DNA from: Actinomycetota bacterium
GTDB lineage: Bacteria; Actinomycetota; Acidimicrobiia; Acidimicrobiales; Acidimicrobiaceae
DNA length: 61,190 nucleotides
Reading direction: 5' to 3'
Assembly: GCA_027366165.1 (NCBI GenBank)
Contig: DAHXKX010000061.1
Span: 1-61,190 of the forward strand
The position numbers were made by a program, and so were the translations under genes. Below, one piece after another: positions 17,443-26,819 of the stretch; position 1 is the first letter of the stretch, and every line of letters begins with the position of its first letter. Under the pieces are notes generated by a model, which saw nothing but the letters and a program-made list of their open reading frames with translations, made no database searches and was not told the origin of the DNA.

Positions 17443-18375
17443 TCAGCGTTTACCCGACCCTAAGGGAACTTTTTCGCTTTGCCAACGTGTAGGGGCAAAG
17501 GCTCTGAAGACGGCTCCAGTGACTAAGAACAACGCGAAGCCTGCGGCAATGTCCAACCAAAAATGATTTGCGGTAATAATGACGACCAGTGTCGTCACGA
17601 TCGGATCCGCGATCAGCGCACGTCTAATCCATTTGTTCTTGACCACTGGAACCAGAGCCCACGCACACCAAATAGCCCAGGCAAAATGCAAACTCGGCAT
17701 TGCAGCGTAGAGGTTTCCAGCATCTTTCATCAACGTCGCATCAAGTGACCCGGCGCCACCTATGACTACCTGTGTATCAACAAAGTGGTATGACGACGGC
17801 AACAGCCGTGGCGGCGCCACGGGAAAGACCGCAAAGACCACCAGTGCAACAAAATTCAGCGCAGCCATGACATTTCGCCAGACGAGATAACGCTCCGGAA
17901 AGTTCCTAAACAGAACCACTAGAACCACCACCGGCAATATGAAATGAACCGTTGTGTAATACAGGTCAGAGAATTTAACTATCCACACAAAATGAACTAA
18001 AAAGAAATGCTGGATACCGCGCTCGTTAAAGATGTGGAGTGACTGCTCCAGTCGGACCTCGGTAAGGGCATTTGAAATGGCCTGCCGCCTTGATCCTCCG
18101 GATATTTCAGAAGTCAGTTCATATCCAAAGTAGACAACCAGCGCGATCGCAAGCTGATTCCAAAAATGTATAACCTTGGTTCCCGCGTACCGCTTGGGTG
18201 CCATCCACGGGTAACGCACTTTGAATTCAATCAACCGCTCGCGTAAATTTGCCAAGGCCACCAACCACAACTCCTGAATCGGCTTTGCTACCACCCTACA
18301 GGAAGAGGCCGGTTGAGGGGTGTATCCCTCCCCCGGGGCGCACTCCCCTATTTTCATCTCCAGCATGCGGGACAT
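17443..18375 (-). CDS. PAP2-superfamily membrane phosphatase/transferase (AUR1-like)
   Basis: The protein of about 310 residues has five or six membrane helices and two of the three PAP2 motifs in clear form: 'AMPSLHFAWA' (motif 2 Ser-His) and 'ANHFWLDIAAG' (motif 3 His and Asp). This resembles the actinobacterial AUR1/inositol-phosphoceramide-synthase-like branch, which handles lipid phosphates or transfers phosphoinositol. Several Met codons near the start (18375, 18366, 18357) are possible. The gene converges with the glycosyltransferase gene and stands alone. Confidence 0.8.
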   Translation of the reverse strand: MSRMLEMKIGECAPGEGYTPQPASSCRVVAKPIQELWLVALANLRERLIEFKVRYPWMAPKRYAGTKVIHFWNQLAIALVVYFGYELTSEISGGSRRQAISNALTEVRLEQSLHIFNERGIQHFFLVHFVWIVKFSDLYYTTVHFILPVVVLVVLFRNFPERYLVWRNVMAALNFVALVVFAVFPVAPPRLLPSSYHFVDTQVVIGGAGSLDATLMKDAGNLYAAMPSLHFAWAIWCAWALVPVVKNKWIRRALIADPIVTTLVVIITANHFWLDIAAGFALFLVTGAVFRAFAPTRWQSEKVPLGSGKR

Positions 18376-18679
18376 CTCAACAAGGCGACCTTCTTCTTCA
18401 CTTTCACGGCTTTACACCAGACTGGATAACGACTAAAGATGTCACAGATCCAGATTTTCTACAGATAGATTTTCTGCATCTAGGCCAATTTGCACCATGC
18501 ACCGCCACAATCCCCACAGCGAGCATATTCTGCACAGCGGAATTAAGTCACAATTCCTTCATGTAGTTGCTTACTGTAGGTATAGGCTTTGCCTGCCTCG
18601 GGGAGATGAGGCAACAAATGGCGGTACGGACCCTAAGGAACTTCAGTATTAAGCGGGGTCAGATATTAAGGGGGAAATT
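18376..18679. other. 304-bp divergent intergenic region
   Basis: This stretch separates the PAP2 gene (minus) from the binding lipoprotein gene (plus) and should hold both promoters. I see no conserved gene and no strong palindrome; the last bases contain the lipoprotein's ribosome site AAGGGGGA. Confidence 0.4.
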
Positions 18680-19954
18680 ATGAAAGCAGACCGATATGAC
18701 ACGCTCAAATCGGGACTCAGCCACAGATCACGCATTGCCCTTCTCGCAACAACCGCGACCATCCTGGCAGCATGCGGTTCAAGTTCGACCACATCTAATG
18801 CTTCCTCTTCTACCACCGGTGCATCCTCCAGCGTGAGTTCGGTTGCTGGAAAACCCTACGTAATCCATGCCATTGTCTCACAGACTGGCTCTGCAGCTTT
18901 TCTTGGAAGCCGCGAGGCCAAGGCTCTAAACAAGCTGGAAGGTCAAGTCAACGCATCAGGTGGAATCGATGGACATCCTGTACAGTTTGACATCTCGGAT
19001 AACCAGTCGAGTCCATCCACGTCAGTATCACTCGCGACACCTCTTGTGAGTTCCAAAGTACCGTTTATCCTCAACGGCTCGGTTGTCGCCGTGGATAAAG
19101 CCGTGGATGACCTGGCAACGGCAAGCGGACCATTTATCTACGATCTCAGCCCTGGCGCCCATCCATCGGCTGGCAGTATGGAGTTCTCGGCCGGATTGTC
19201 AACGACCTTTATGGCACAGACCTACCTGACATATTTTAAGGCCAAAGGCTGGACCAACATTGCAGCAATAACCTCAACCGACGCCAGCGGTGTCGACGGA
19301 TTCAATCAGCTGAAGGCCACTTTGGCGCAACCGGAGTTCTCCTCCTTTCACCTGCTAACGCATCAGACCTTTGACCCGACAGCGGTGAGCGTGACGTCGC
19401 AACTCTCTGTTATCAAGGCTGCAAAGCCTCAGGCTCTCATAATCTGGACCACCGGAACACCTCTTGGGACCGTTTTGAATGGAATGTCGTCTCTTGCCAT
19501 GTCAGACATTCCAACGGTCACGACCGATGGTAACGCAGCGTATGCCGAACTGACTCACTTTGGCTCGATTCTTCCCAAGTCCTTTTACTTCCCCGTGGGT
19601 CCCTTGTACCTGCCTCCTTCCGACATTACCAATGCCGCAGTGCGTGCAAAAGTCCAGGCATTTGACACTGCCGTCGCCTCGGCCGGCGGTCATCCCGGTG
19701 TGGCCTGGGGCCTTTCATGGGATCCGGCACAACTTCTGATTGGTGCCATCAAGAAGCTTGGAATCAATGCCACTGCACCACAAATCCTCAACTACATGCA
19801 GAATCTGCATAACGTTCCCGGGATCTTCGGAATGTACAACACATCCGTCAACGATCACAGAGGACTTGCAACCGCGGATGAGACCCTAACGGAATGGAAC
19901 GGCAGCTCATTCACCCCGGTTTCAGGCCCAGGGGGAACTCCAATGGCTGGTTAG
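18680..19954 (+). CDS. ABC-type amino-acid (LivJ-like) substrate-binding lipoprotein, orphan
   Basis: A lipoprotein signal ends in 'ILAACGSS', with lipidated Cys32, followed by a Ser/Thr linker. The rest is a type-1 periplasmic binding fold of the branched-chain amino-acid family (Peripla_BP_6), with 'ALNKLEGQVNASGGIDGHPV' typical of the first lobe. It would capture a small amino-acid-like solute at the outer membrane face. No permease or ATPase genes of the Liv type flank it, so it must work with a transporter elsewhere or act as a sensor. ATG start with AAGGGGGA five bases upstream. Confidence 0.88.
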   Translation: MKADRYDTLKSGLSHRSRIALLATTATILAACGSSSTTSNASSSTTGASSSVSSVAGKPYVIHAIVSQTGSAAFLGSREAKALNKLEGQVNASGGIDGHPVQFDISDNQSSPSTSVSLATPLVSSKVPFILNGSVVAVDKAVDDLATASGPFIYDLSPGAHPSAGSMEFSAGLSTTFMAQTYLTYFKAKGWTNIAAITSTDASGVDGFNQLKATLAQPEFSSFHLLTHQTFDPTAVSVTSQLSVIKAAKPQALIIWTTGTPLGTVLNGMSSLAMSDIPTVTTDGNAAYAELTHFGSILPKSFYFPVGPLYLPPSDITNAAVRAKVQAFDTAVASAGGHPGVAWGLSWDPAQLLIGAIKKLGINATAPQILNYMQNLHNVPGIFGMYNTSVNDHRGLATADETLTEWNGSSFTPVSGPGGTPMAG

Positions 19955-19964
19955 CAAATTGATC

Positions 19965-19985
19965 TGCCACTTAATGTGGCATTTT
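19965..19985 (+). terminator. Hairpin terminator of the binding lipoprotein gene
   Basis: TGCCAC at 19965-19970 pairs with GTGGCA at 19976-19981 across a five-base loop, followed by TTTT. It lies eleven bases past the stop codon. Confidence 0.6.
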
Positions 19986-19986
19986 G

Positions 19987-20040
19987 GCAAAATGACTGTC
20001 CAAATCCGATGACCCCAGCATCGCCGGGTAGTCATTTTGC
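19987..20040. repeat. Perfect 11-bp inverted repeat with a 32-base spacer
   Basis: GCAAAATGACT at 19987-19997 is repeated in inverted form, AGTCATTTTGC, at 20030-20040. It directly follows the lipoprotein terminator. It could form a second stem, or be a pair of half-sites or short element ends. About 280 bases before the MFS gene hold nothing else that I can name. Confidence 0.5.
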
Positions 20041-20318
20041 ACCATTTGACCAAAAGTGGGAATCTGGACTGAATGATTAACATTTCCTCGTTCCACTCAG
20101 GTGGCAATGCGACAACACAATCTGAAAGTGGAACGATCTCTCATTCAAAACAACCGCCCTGGATGCCACAGAACTCCGTCGAGCGATCTTTCCCACTTAG
20201 TGGGCCGACCCGCCAGGTCGGATAGGACTAGTTCTGAAAGGAAGTACCGCCCATCTCCACCAGCAACGCGTCAGCACCGGGCATACCCTGCGACCACGTC
20301 TACCTGAAATCCGCCGCA

Positions 20319-21485
20319 ATGGCCATGGCTTCGGCCTCAAGTCTTGGATTCGCACGCTTTTCATACTCCCTCATTCTCCCAGCCATGGAAACAACGCTCC
20401 ATTGGGACTATCAGAGACTGGGCAGTCTGAACACCGTGAATGCGGTGGGCTTCCTTGCCGGAGCATTCAGCGCAACCACATTTTCCAATAGGTTCGGAAC
20501 CAAGAAGATTTTCACGGCATCGATTCTTCTCTTGGCCATAATGGGCATACTCTCCGGAGTCTCCGCAAACTTCACACTGCTTCTCCTGGCGCGCACCCTA
20601 TCAGGGGTGTTTGGAGGCATGACGTTTGTAAGCGGTGGAAGCCTTGTCTCAAACAGCTCCACCCATATGGGACGCAAAACGGCGGCCGCTGCCTCAGGCA
20701 TTTACTTTGCGGGTGCCGGCGCCGGAATATTGATATCCGGCTTGGTAATCCCGCCAGTACTCTCCCACCTGGGTAAGTCGGCCTGGCAATGGGGCTGGAT
20801 CGTTATGGGCCTCCTGTGCCTAGTCAGCGCCGCATTGGCCCTCCCTCAAATCAAAAACCTCACTGAACCACCCAAACTCGCCACCAAGACCTCTCTAAGA
20901 TTCCCTATCAGGGGATTTGAACCGTCCATCATCGCCTCTGCATTGTTTGGAGCCGGATACATATCTTTCATCACTTTTCTAGTTGCATTTCTGACATCAG
21001 ATGGCAACAAGAGTTCAACCATCTCGTGGTTTTGGGCGATGCTGGGCATATCAACAATGATTACGGGTCCGATTTGGGGCCTAGCTTTGGCGCGATTGAA
21101 GGGTGGTATCGGGTTGGCATCGATACTCTTTGTTGCCGCAGTTGGAACCGCCTTTCCCCTGATGACCAGTAATTTTCTTGTACTTATGTTCTCTGCGCTG
21201 TTGTTTGGCTCGTCCATCATGTCAGTCGGCACTTCTTACACAATCCTTGCTCAAAGGAATCTGGACCTGCGATTAGTTGGCAGTGCAATAGGCGTATACA
21301 CAACCGCGATAGCATTTGGTCAAATTGTCGGTCCCGTGGGTGTTGGAACCCTCGCAGACACCTCCCAAGGAGTTCGCCTTGGGATTGTCGCGTCCCTCAT
21401 GATGCTCTTGGCAGGCACCGTAATTTCCCTGTTCCAAAAAGACAGAGTCGCGTCCGGCAAGGTGACAGTCAAAATCAACGGCTAA
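20319..21485 (+). CDS. MFS transporter (YbfB/YjiJ-like)
   Basis: The 388-residue product has about twelve hydrophobic segments and the major facilitator loop-2/3 motif in the form 'NRFGTKKIFTASI'. The start 'GFARFSYSLILPAM' is the typical opening of the YbfB/YjiJ group, though members usually have ten to fifteen more residues before it. The frame is open to 20238 without a standard start codon, so ATG 20319 is used. The substrate is unknown. It lies 87 bases before the PatB-like gene and may be co-transcribed with it, so export of a sulfur or amino compound is possible. Confidence 0.82.
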   Translation: MAMASASSLGFARFSYSLILPAMETTLHWDYQRLGSLNTVNAVGFLAGAFSATTFSNRFGTKKIFTASILLLAIMGILSGVSANFTLLLLARTLSGVFGGMTFVSGGSLVSNSSTHMGRKTAAAASGIYFAGAGAGILISGLVIPPVLSHLGKSAWQWGWIVMGLLCLVSAALALPQIKNLTEPPKLATKTSLRFPIRGFEPSIIASALFGAGYISFITFLVAFLTSDGNKSSTISWFWAMLGISTMITGPIWGLALARLKGGIGLASILFVAAVGTAFPLMTSNFLVLMFSALLFGSSIMSVGTSYTILAQRNLDLRLVGSAIGVYTTAIAFGQIVGPVGVGTLADTSQGVRLGIVASLMMLLAGTVISLFQKDRVASGKVTVKING

Positions 21486-21572
21486 CACCACCAAAGCGTT
21501 CTGCGCCAAGAGCTGCAATCTTGCATATCCCCGCAACTATCCTGGAACCAAGTCCAGTATGGAGAAACTTGA

Positions 21573-22721
21573 ATGTCAATTGAAGACGAGATCCGCGGTA
21601 AGAGAACCAGCAGCACCAAATGGAGAAAGTATTCCCAGGACGTTATTCCGGCATGGATTGCTGACATGGATCTTGGCATTGCGCCTGTGATTGCCGCTGA
21701 ATTGACCCAAAGAATCGAATCTGGTGATCTCGGCTACCCCTGCGCGGATATTGAAACCAACTTTCTCGACGCCTTTGCGGACCGATACATCGGCAAGTTC
21801 AATACCGCGTTGGATCCGCGCCTGGGCCTAGTTTCCACCGACGTTGTGCAGAGCATCGTGATCTCGATTCTCACTCTAACCAATCCAAACGAAGGCGTTA
21901 TTGTTCAAACGCCAATATATCCGCCGTTTTTGCAGTCCGTTGTAGATACAGGGCGCAGGCTGCGCGAAAACCCACTGCTACAGACCGAAGGCTCATGGGA
22001 AATGAACTTCGCCGAACTGGAGACTTTAGCCAGAGAACCCGACACCACCTTATTGCTTCTATGTTCACCCCATAATCCAACCGGGAGGGTGTTCACTCAG
22101 ACAGAGCTTGTGAAAGTTGCTGAGATCTGTTCCCGCAACAATGTATTGGTGGTTGCCGACGAAATTCATTGCGACATCGTCTTTGAACCCAATTACCACA
22201 TACCTTTCGCCTCGATTTCGCCAGAATTCGCTTCAAACGTCATCACCATGACCTCAGCTACCAAGTCTTTCAACATCGCTGGCTTGCGTTGCAGCGTGGT
22301 TCACTTTGGGTCACAAGATCTCAAGAGCCGCTATGAGTTCTATGACTCCCACGTGAGAGGCTCCATTTCCAGTCTTGCAATGCTTGCGGCAACCGCAGCA
22401 TGGCAGAAGGGCGACAGCTGGCTGAAATCAACACTCTCTACACTGCAATCAAACCGCGACTTGCTCACCCAATTTATAAACAACAACCACTTTGGACTGA
22501 AATACAACCAGCCCCAGGGGACGTACTTGGCATGGCTCGATTTTCGTGACACCAGGGCGTCCGAATCTCCACAGGAGCTTCTCCTGAATGAGGCCCGCAT
22601 AGCGCTAAGCCCTGGACCCGACTTCGGCAAATCCGGGAAAGGATGGGCCAGACTGAATTTCGCAACTCGGCCCGAGATACTTGAGGAGATACTACGCCGC
22701 ATTGACGCGACCTTCAGCTAA
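21573..22721 (+). CDS. patB: PLP-dependent C-S lyase / aminotransferase, PatB/MalY type
   Basis: The 382-residue fold-type I enzyme opens with 'KWRKYSQDVIPAWIADMDL', the hallmark of the PatB/MalY cystathionine beta-lyase group, and carries the PLP lysine in 'TSATKSFNIAGLRC'. 'LLCSPHNPTGRVF' and 'VADEIHCDIV' are the usual cofactor contacts. The likely reaction is beta-elimination of cysteine conjugates to pyruvate, ammonia and a thiol. GGAGAAA precedes the ATG. It follows an MFS gene on the same strand and converges with a TetR gene. Confidence 0.88.
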   Translation: MSIEDEIRGKRTSSTKWRKYSQDVIPAWIADMDLGIAPVIAAELTQRIESGDLGYPCADIETNFLDAFADRYIGKFNTALDPRLGLVSTDVVQSIVISILTLTNPNEGVIVQTPIYPPFLQSVVDTGRRLRENPLLQTEGSWEMNFAELETLAREPDTTLLLLCSPHNPTGRVFTQTELVKVAEICSRNNVLVVADEIHCDIVFEPNYHIPFASISPEFASNVITMTSATKSFNIAGLRCSVVHFGSQDLKSRYEFYDSHVRGSISSLAMLAATAAWQKGDSWLKSTLSTLQSNRDLLTQFINNNHFGLKYNQPQGTYLAWLDFRDTRASESPQELLLNEARIALSPGPDFGKSGKGWARLNFATRPEILEEILRRIDATFS

Positions 22722-22764
22722 TTATTTATCAGTGTTCCAACCTCAGGATGCACTTAGTGGCAAC

Positions 22765-23457
22765 TCAGGAAAACAAATCCTGTGACATAATCAAAAATGC
22801 AGACTTCGTGAGATCGACAAGGGAAAACCCCATATCGGCTTCCAGCCAGGAGAACATGCTCGCAAGTGAGCAAGCGACGATACCCGCTGATGCTGCCCTG
22901 AGCGTCTGGTCATCCGGGTCCACTCCGCGCTCCAAAAGAGCTTTCCAAGCTACCAAGTACAACTGAGAGCGACGTGCCAGATTGAGTTCTCCAAGGCTTG
23001 GAGTACTGTTGACCACCTTATAGCCAAGACGTAGAACGTTCGAAAAACTCGGAGTACGCGATACTTCGTCAAACAGTTGGATGATCCCGTCGGCAAGTGC
23101 CTCGAGGGGATTCAGCGAATTATCCGCGGTGCGTACTCTTGAACTGAGCGATCGGCCCAAATAGCCGAGCGGGAAAGAGACAATCGACTCTTTGGTGGGA
23201 AAGTAGTTGAACAGCGTCCTTTGGGTTACCCCGGCACCGAGCGCAATCTCTTCTACCCTAGTATTGTCAAAACCCTGTTTATCGAAGAGGAATAATGCCG
23301 ATTGATAGATAGCCCGCAGAGTATGAAGCTTATTTCGCTCACGCTTCCCCATTGAGGCCAGCTCGGAGTCTGGAGGGCCGGGTTCGTCCAGCAATCGCAA
23401 CACGGCACCGCCAAGGGGTTCTTGACTTCTCTCAAGCTCCTCTGAGTGAGTCGTCAT
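22765..23457 (-). CDS. TetR-family transcriptional regulator
   Basis: The HTH is 'VEEIALGAGVTQRTLFNYFPTKESIV', a classic TetR recognition segment, followed by a helical ligand domain. About 50 residues precede the HTH. The ATG at 23457 is chosen because AGGA lies at good spacing upstream, while the longer frame to 23520 lacks one. A 12-bp palindrome sits just upstream, suggesting autoregulation. Convergent with the PatB-like gene and divergent from an unknown membrane protein gene; either may be its target. Confidence 0.88.
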   Translation of the reverse strand: MTTHSEELERSQEPLGGAVLRLLDEPGPPDSELASMGKRERNKLHTLRAIYQSALFLFDKQGFDNTRVEEIALGAGVTQRTLFNYFPTKESIVSFPLGYLGRSLSSRVRTADNSLNPLEALADGIIQLFDEVSRTPSFSNVLRLGYKVVNSTPSLGELNLARRSQLYLVAWKALLERGVDPDDQTLRAASAGIVACSLASMFSWLEADMGFSLVDLTKSAFLIMSQDLFS

Positions 23458-23469
23458 CAACAATTCCTG

Positions 23470-23481
23470 CCACCTAGGTGG
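23470..23481. promoter_or_regulatory. Candidate TetR operator
   Basis: CCACCTAGGTGG is a perfect 12-bp palindrome located 13 bases upstream of the chosen start of the TetR gene. Perfect palindromes of this kind are typical TetR sites. The assignment to this regulator is by position only. Confidence 0.4.
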
Positions 23482-23637
23482 ATATTGTGACTTTGACATT
23501 CCATGCTTCACACCCATCATGCTACAGATTCGAACGGCAACTCACCCAAAGCTCGCCGTGCCATTAGTCTATGGTCGATATAGTCACAGAATACAACTAC
23601 GGTAGACAAGACCACTATTTCCAAAGGTAGTCAAGAT

Positions 23638-24570
23638 TTGCAGCACGATAATTACGATGACAATACTCAAGATGACACGCTGAGTGATGTTCAAGAGGAA
23701 CAGCCGACCGCGATTGAGATGCACGATTCAGACATCACGGCCGACTCAATAACTTACCAAGAGTCCGACGGGACTGAGACAGGCGTTTCAGAAGACCCCA
23801 CCAAAACAAGAGTCCGACTTGTCTTTGCACTAAAGGCGGTCACCATAGGCGTCGTCTTCGGCCTGTTGATTGGAGGATTCGGCTTCATTAGGAACAGGTC
23901 CTCTCAGAGCGAGCTTGCCGCCAAACTTATCAATGCCGATACATGCTTAGGCGCGGCGACATCGCCTTCCGGATTCTGCTTCAACTCGGCAGTTAGAGTG
24001 TCGCTAGTTCCCAGCAACCCGGTGAGCGAACTATTGGGCTCCCAGAATGCTGCTGTGATCTCTGCGGCACGATCAAGGATCGGCGAATTCGCCAACGCCA
24101 CACTCACTTTGCGTCTTGCCGGCTTCACCGGGGCAGTTCCAGGGAGCAGTGCACCGCTCGACAAAACCAACGTACGTCAGGTTAACGGAACGATGTCGCT
24201 TGCTTATTCCGATCTCACCCACACACTCCAGAGCGGGTCAAACAACGGTGCGTCCATCTTTTATGTCGGGAACAACGAGATAGGAACGAGCAACCAAATT
24301 ACCTACCAGGGCAAGCAGATCCCCCTGGTTGTCATCTCCAAGATCGAGTTAAAAAACGGTCAGCTCTTTCTCACTCCTGAAACCGTCAATGCGCTGGGAC
24401 GAACCGCACCCGCGTCATCGGTGTTCAGCAGTGTTGCCCCAGTTCCCGTAACCATTCCGACGCTTCCAAAGGGAATGGCCTACAAGAGCCTCACGACCAC
24501 TAAGCAGTACCTGGTTTTTCAATTGGAAGGCGCGCGCATGGCGTTGAACAGCCTGTTCAACGCAAAGTAG
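23638..24570 (+). CDS. Single-pass membrane protein of unknown function
   Basis: I do not recognise this family. The 310 residues start with an acidic, Asp/Gln/Thr-rich cytoplasmic part (about 1-62). One membrane helix follows ('AVTIGVVFGLLIGGFGFI', about 68-85), then an outer domain of about 220 residues rich in Ser, Asn and Val with two cysteines early on ('DTCLGA' and 'GFCFNS') that could form a disulfide. TTG 23638 is the only usual start codon after the last in-frame stop; AAAGGT lies upstream. It is divergent from the TetR gene. Confidence 0.65.
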   Translation: MQHDNYDDNTQDDTLSDVQEEQPTAIEMHDSDITADSITYQESDGTETGVSEDPTKTRVRLVFALKAVTIGVVFGLLIGGFGFIRNRSSQSELAAKLINADTCLGAATSPSGFCFNSAVRVSLVPSNPVSELLGSQNAAVISAARSRIGEFANATLTLRLAGFTGAVPGSSAPLDKTNVRQVNGTMSLAYSDLTHTLQSGSNNGASIFYVGNNEIGTSNQITYQGKQIPLVVISKIELKNGQLFLTPETVNALGRTAPASSVFSSVAPVPVTIPTLPKGMAYKSLTTTKQYLVFQLEGARMALNSLFNAK

Positions 24571-24898
24571 CTTCAAAACACCCAACACCGGAAGCACTCC
24601 AAGAACAGTAACCCGGGGAAACCCCTAACCGCTATTCTGTGCCAATCACTTCCAACGTTCAGGCATTTTCCCGTCTGAGCCACACTTGCACTGCGCGGGA
24701 TGTCGATTCGACATGCCATCTGGCCCAAACTCCGGACAATTCAGAGTCACCCACCGAATTATGACTTCTCTTTCGATACTCTCTGGTTCATCACAATGGT
24801 TCCAAACCTAAGACTCTTGCAGGTAGCGACGAAACAGCCAGCGTCTCAGTAAATTTACTCACTAGTGAGACAGCCTCGCCTTGGCGGCGCGCAAACTG
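24571..24898. other. Convergent gap with a CTCACTAGTGAG palindrome
   Basis: Between two convergent genes. It contains a 12-bp palindrome CTCACTAGTGAG at 24858-24869, immediately next to GTAAATTTAC at 24849-24858. Neither is near a gene start, so their role is unclear. No gene is seen. Confidence 0.4.
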
Positions 24899-24927
24899 GA
24901 CAGCGCCGACAAAAAGTCAGCGCTGTC
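24899..24927 (-). terminator. Strong hairpin after the sugar-type binding protein gene
   Basis: An 8-bp stem (GACAGCGC at 24899-24906 with GCGCTGTC at 24920-24927) continues into a 3-bp stem around an AAAAA loop. It starts 23 bases past the stop codon of the minus-strand gene. No long T run follows, so termination is likely but not certain. Confidence 0.55.
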
Positions 24928-24950
24928 GTCACTAAGTCTTCCAAAACCAA

Positions 24951-26147
24951 TTACCCTAAGCCCCAAAGCTGCTTATATCCAGCCTCGTAGGCATTTCCAA
25001 AGACATTTGTGAGATCCGTCAGATTAATGCCAGCAAGATTCGACTTGTCCAGGTACATGATCGGCACCAGTGGATTACCAGGCTGCATTCCGCTCATAGC
25101 GCGAAGAGCCTGGTCCATGGCCTCCCAACCAGCCCATGGAGCTGAGTAACCAGGATCGGCCGTGAAGATTGGGCCCTTTTGCACAAGTCCCAAAGTTCCG
25201 GGACTGGAACCATCATCGGACACCACGAACACTTTCCCACTTGCTCCAGCCTGGCTAACTCCGGCAGAAGCAAAAATGCCAATGGTGTCAGCCACGGGGA
25301 AGATGTAATTCATGCTCGGATTGGCCAGTATCAACGAGGACACGGCTCCCGCGGTCTTTGTCGGCCAATACTGAGGCTCAATGTCCTGAGTGGTGATCAT
25401 CTTGCAACTCGAACAACCGGAGAATACCGTCTGGATGCCCTTTATAACCGCCGGGCCGATCGGATTGTCGAAGGTTATCACCGCTGCATTGACGGCACCT
25501 CCCTTTGAGTTCACGATGGCAGTGTCCGCTACCAGCTTGCCCAACTCCTGATAAGAGGGACCTGACGCACCGTACAGTCCTTGTCCAAATCCTTGACCAG
25601 GTGCCGAAGCATCCGGCTGTCCGGTAATCACTCCGATGACAGGAATCTTGGCAGCATTTGCAGCGGATACCGATGATGGCACCAACGACGTGGCCACGCC
25701 AACCAAGATTATTGCACCGACCTTCTGGTTTATACCTTGCTGAATACCCTGTTCAATGGTGCTAACCGTGCTTTGGCCATTGAACGTGTCCACAGTCACC
25801 CCGAGAAGCTGGCCTGCCGCCTGGATGCCTTTGGTGATTTCAACCAACGCGTTGGCAACTGTGTCATGGTCGACAACGAGAATGGTCTTTCCCTTCAGCT
25901 TGGAAGCATCAATCGCCGGCCCGGGAGCGGTAAAAGTGGGCGTCGCAGTGTATTTCGCGATCTCTGCCTTCGCCTGAGCGACGATGTCGACCTTTGCTGC
26001 TGCAGTAGTGGTGGCACCGCTACTTGCTGTAGCTGCCGTTGTCGCCGTGGAAGACCCGCTGCTTGAGCTTCCACAGGCCGCCGCCAAAAGAGACAGCACA
26101 GAAAGACCGCCCGCCAATGCAAACGATCTGTTACGATCCAATTTCAT
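24951..26147 (-). CDS. Sugar-type ABC transporter substrate-binding lipoprotein (RbsB-like)
   Basis: The signal peptide ends in 'SLLAAACGSS' with lipidated Cys25 and a Ser/Thr/Ala linker. The rest is a Peripla_BP_4 fold as in ribose or autoinducer-2 binding proteins, with 'VDTFNGQSTVSTIEQGIQQG' and 'VGVATSLVPSSVSAANAAKIPVIG' broken into the usual strands. It pairs with the minus-strand ATPase and permease genes upstream but is set apart from them by about 670 bases, so it may have its own promoter and be expressed more strongly. ATG 26147 or 26156. Confidence 0.86.
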   Translation of the reverse strand: MKLDRNRSFALAGGLSVLSLLAAACGSSSSGSSTATTAATASSGATTTAAAKVDIVAQAKAEIAKYTATPTFTAPGPAIDASKLKGKTILVVDHDTVANALVEITKGIQAAGQLLGVTVDTFNGQSTVSTIEQGIQQGINQKVGAIILVGVATSLVPSSVSAANAAKIPVIGVITGQPDASAPGQGFGQGLYGASGPSYQELGKLVADTAIVNSKGGAVNAAVITFDNPIGPAVIKGIQTVFSGCSSCKMITTQDIEPQYWPTKTAGAVSSLILANPSMNYIFPVADTIGIFASAGVSQAGASGKVFVVSDDGSSPGTLGLVQKGPIFTADPGYSAPWAGWEAMDQALRAMSGMQPGNPLVPIMYLDKSNLAGINLTDLTNVFGNAYEAGYKQLWGLG

Positions 26148-26819
26148 TTCCCCCATCCTTTGATAATGGAATTTATTTACGCCATATCTGGCTTTGTCTT
26201 CTCCCTCATCCATGACGATGACGGACTGACCAGATGCACCCATACGACTGAGAGTCACATGCCATACCGCAGAACGCGGTCTCGCGTGGCACGTTAGTTA
26301 ACAACTTCAGTGGACACCTCGCCCATTTCAAGCCAACCAGCAACCGATTCCAGCTGTTGACAAGTGATGCGATGTGCCCTTGCCCCTGATTACCCCTTCT
26401 TGCCCCCCTTTGTAACCCACAATTCGCAAAACAAGAGTAACTCCAAAGCACCATAGGAACCAAACTGGGAGAGGCATAATAACGGCGACTTAAACAACTA
26501 TGACGGGCCCCGCATAAAATGAAAGCCAGGCGGATTCAATTTACACGCATTGGACCACAGCAGGTGGACATCCCTAGGGCATTGAGACCGTGGAGCAATT
26601 GCTGAAAGCTTCACCCCAGGTACTGCCCTCCCGGGCGGGAGGCGTTCATGATGCCGTACCTAATACCTGATACAGACGGTAAAGGCAGGAGTGAGTCGGA
26701 ACCGCAAAGCGGGCGTCGATCCAGTCTCAAATATCTCGGCCGGGACCGTCGCAAAAAATAATGCCTGGCACCCTACGGGCGAAAACACGCCCTCCCGAAA
26801 TTGTGGGAAAATGCTTCCA
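26148..26819. other. 672-bp gap inside the ABC importer cluster
   Basis: No gene is recognised. It holds a GC-rich hairpin (CCTCCC-GGGC-GGGAGG, near 26627-26642). It also holds a GGGCG/CGCCC hairpin at about 26775-26795, near the end of the ATPase gene on the minus strand. Together they could attenuate read-through from the ATPase gene to the binding-protein gene. The rest probably carries the promoter of the binding-protein gene. Confidence 0.4.

Noticed and set aside
18620-18680. Possible CRISPR or tandem repeat near 'gcggtacgga'
   Set aside because: A similar short string recurs near 44240, but there is no regular spacing; no CRISPR array is visible anywhere in the window.
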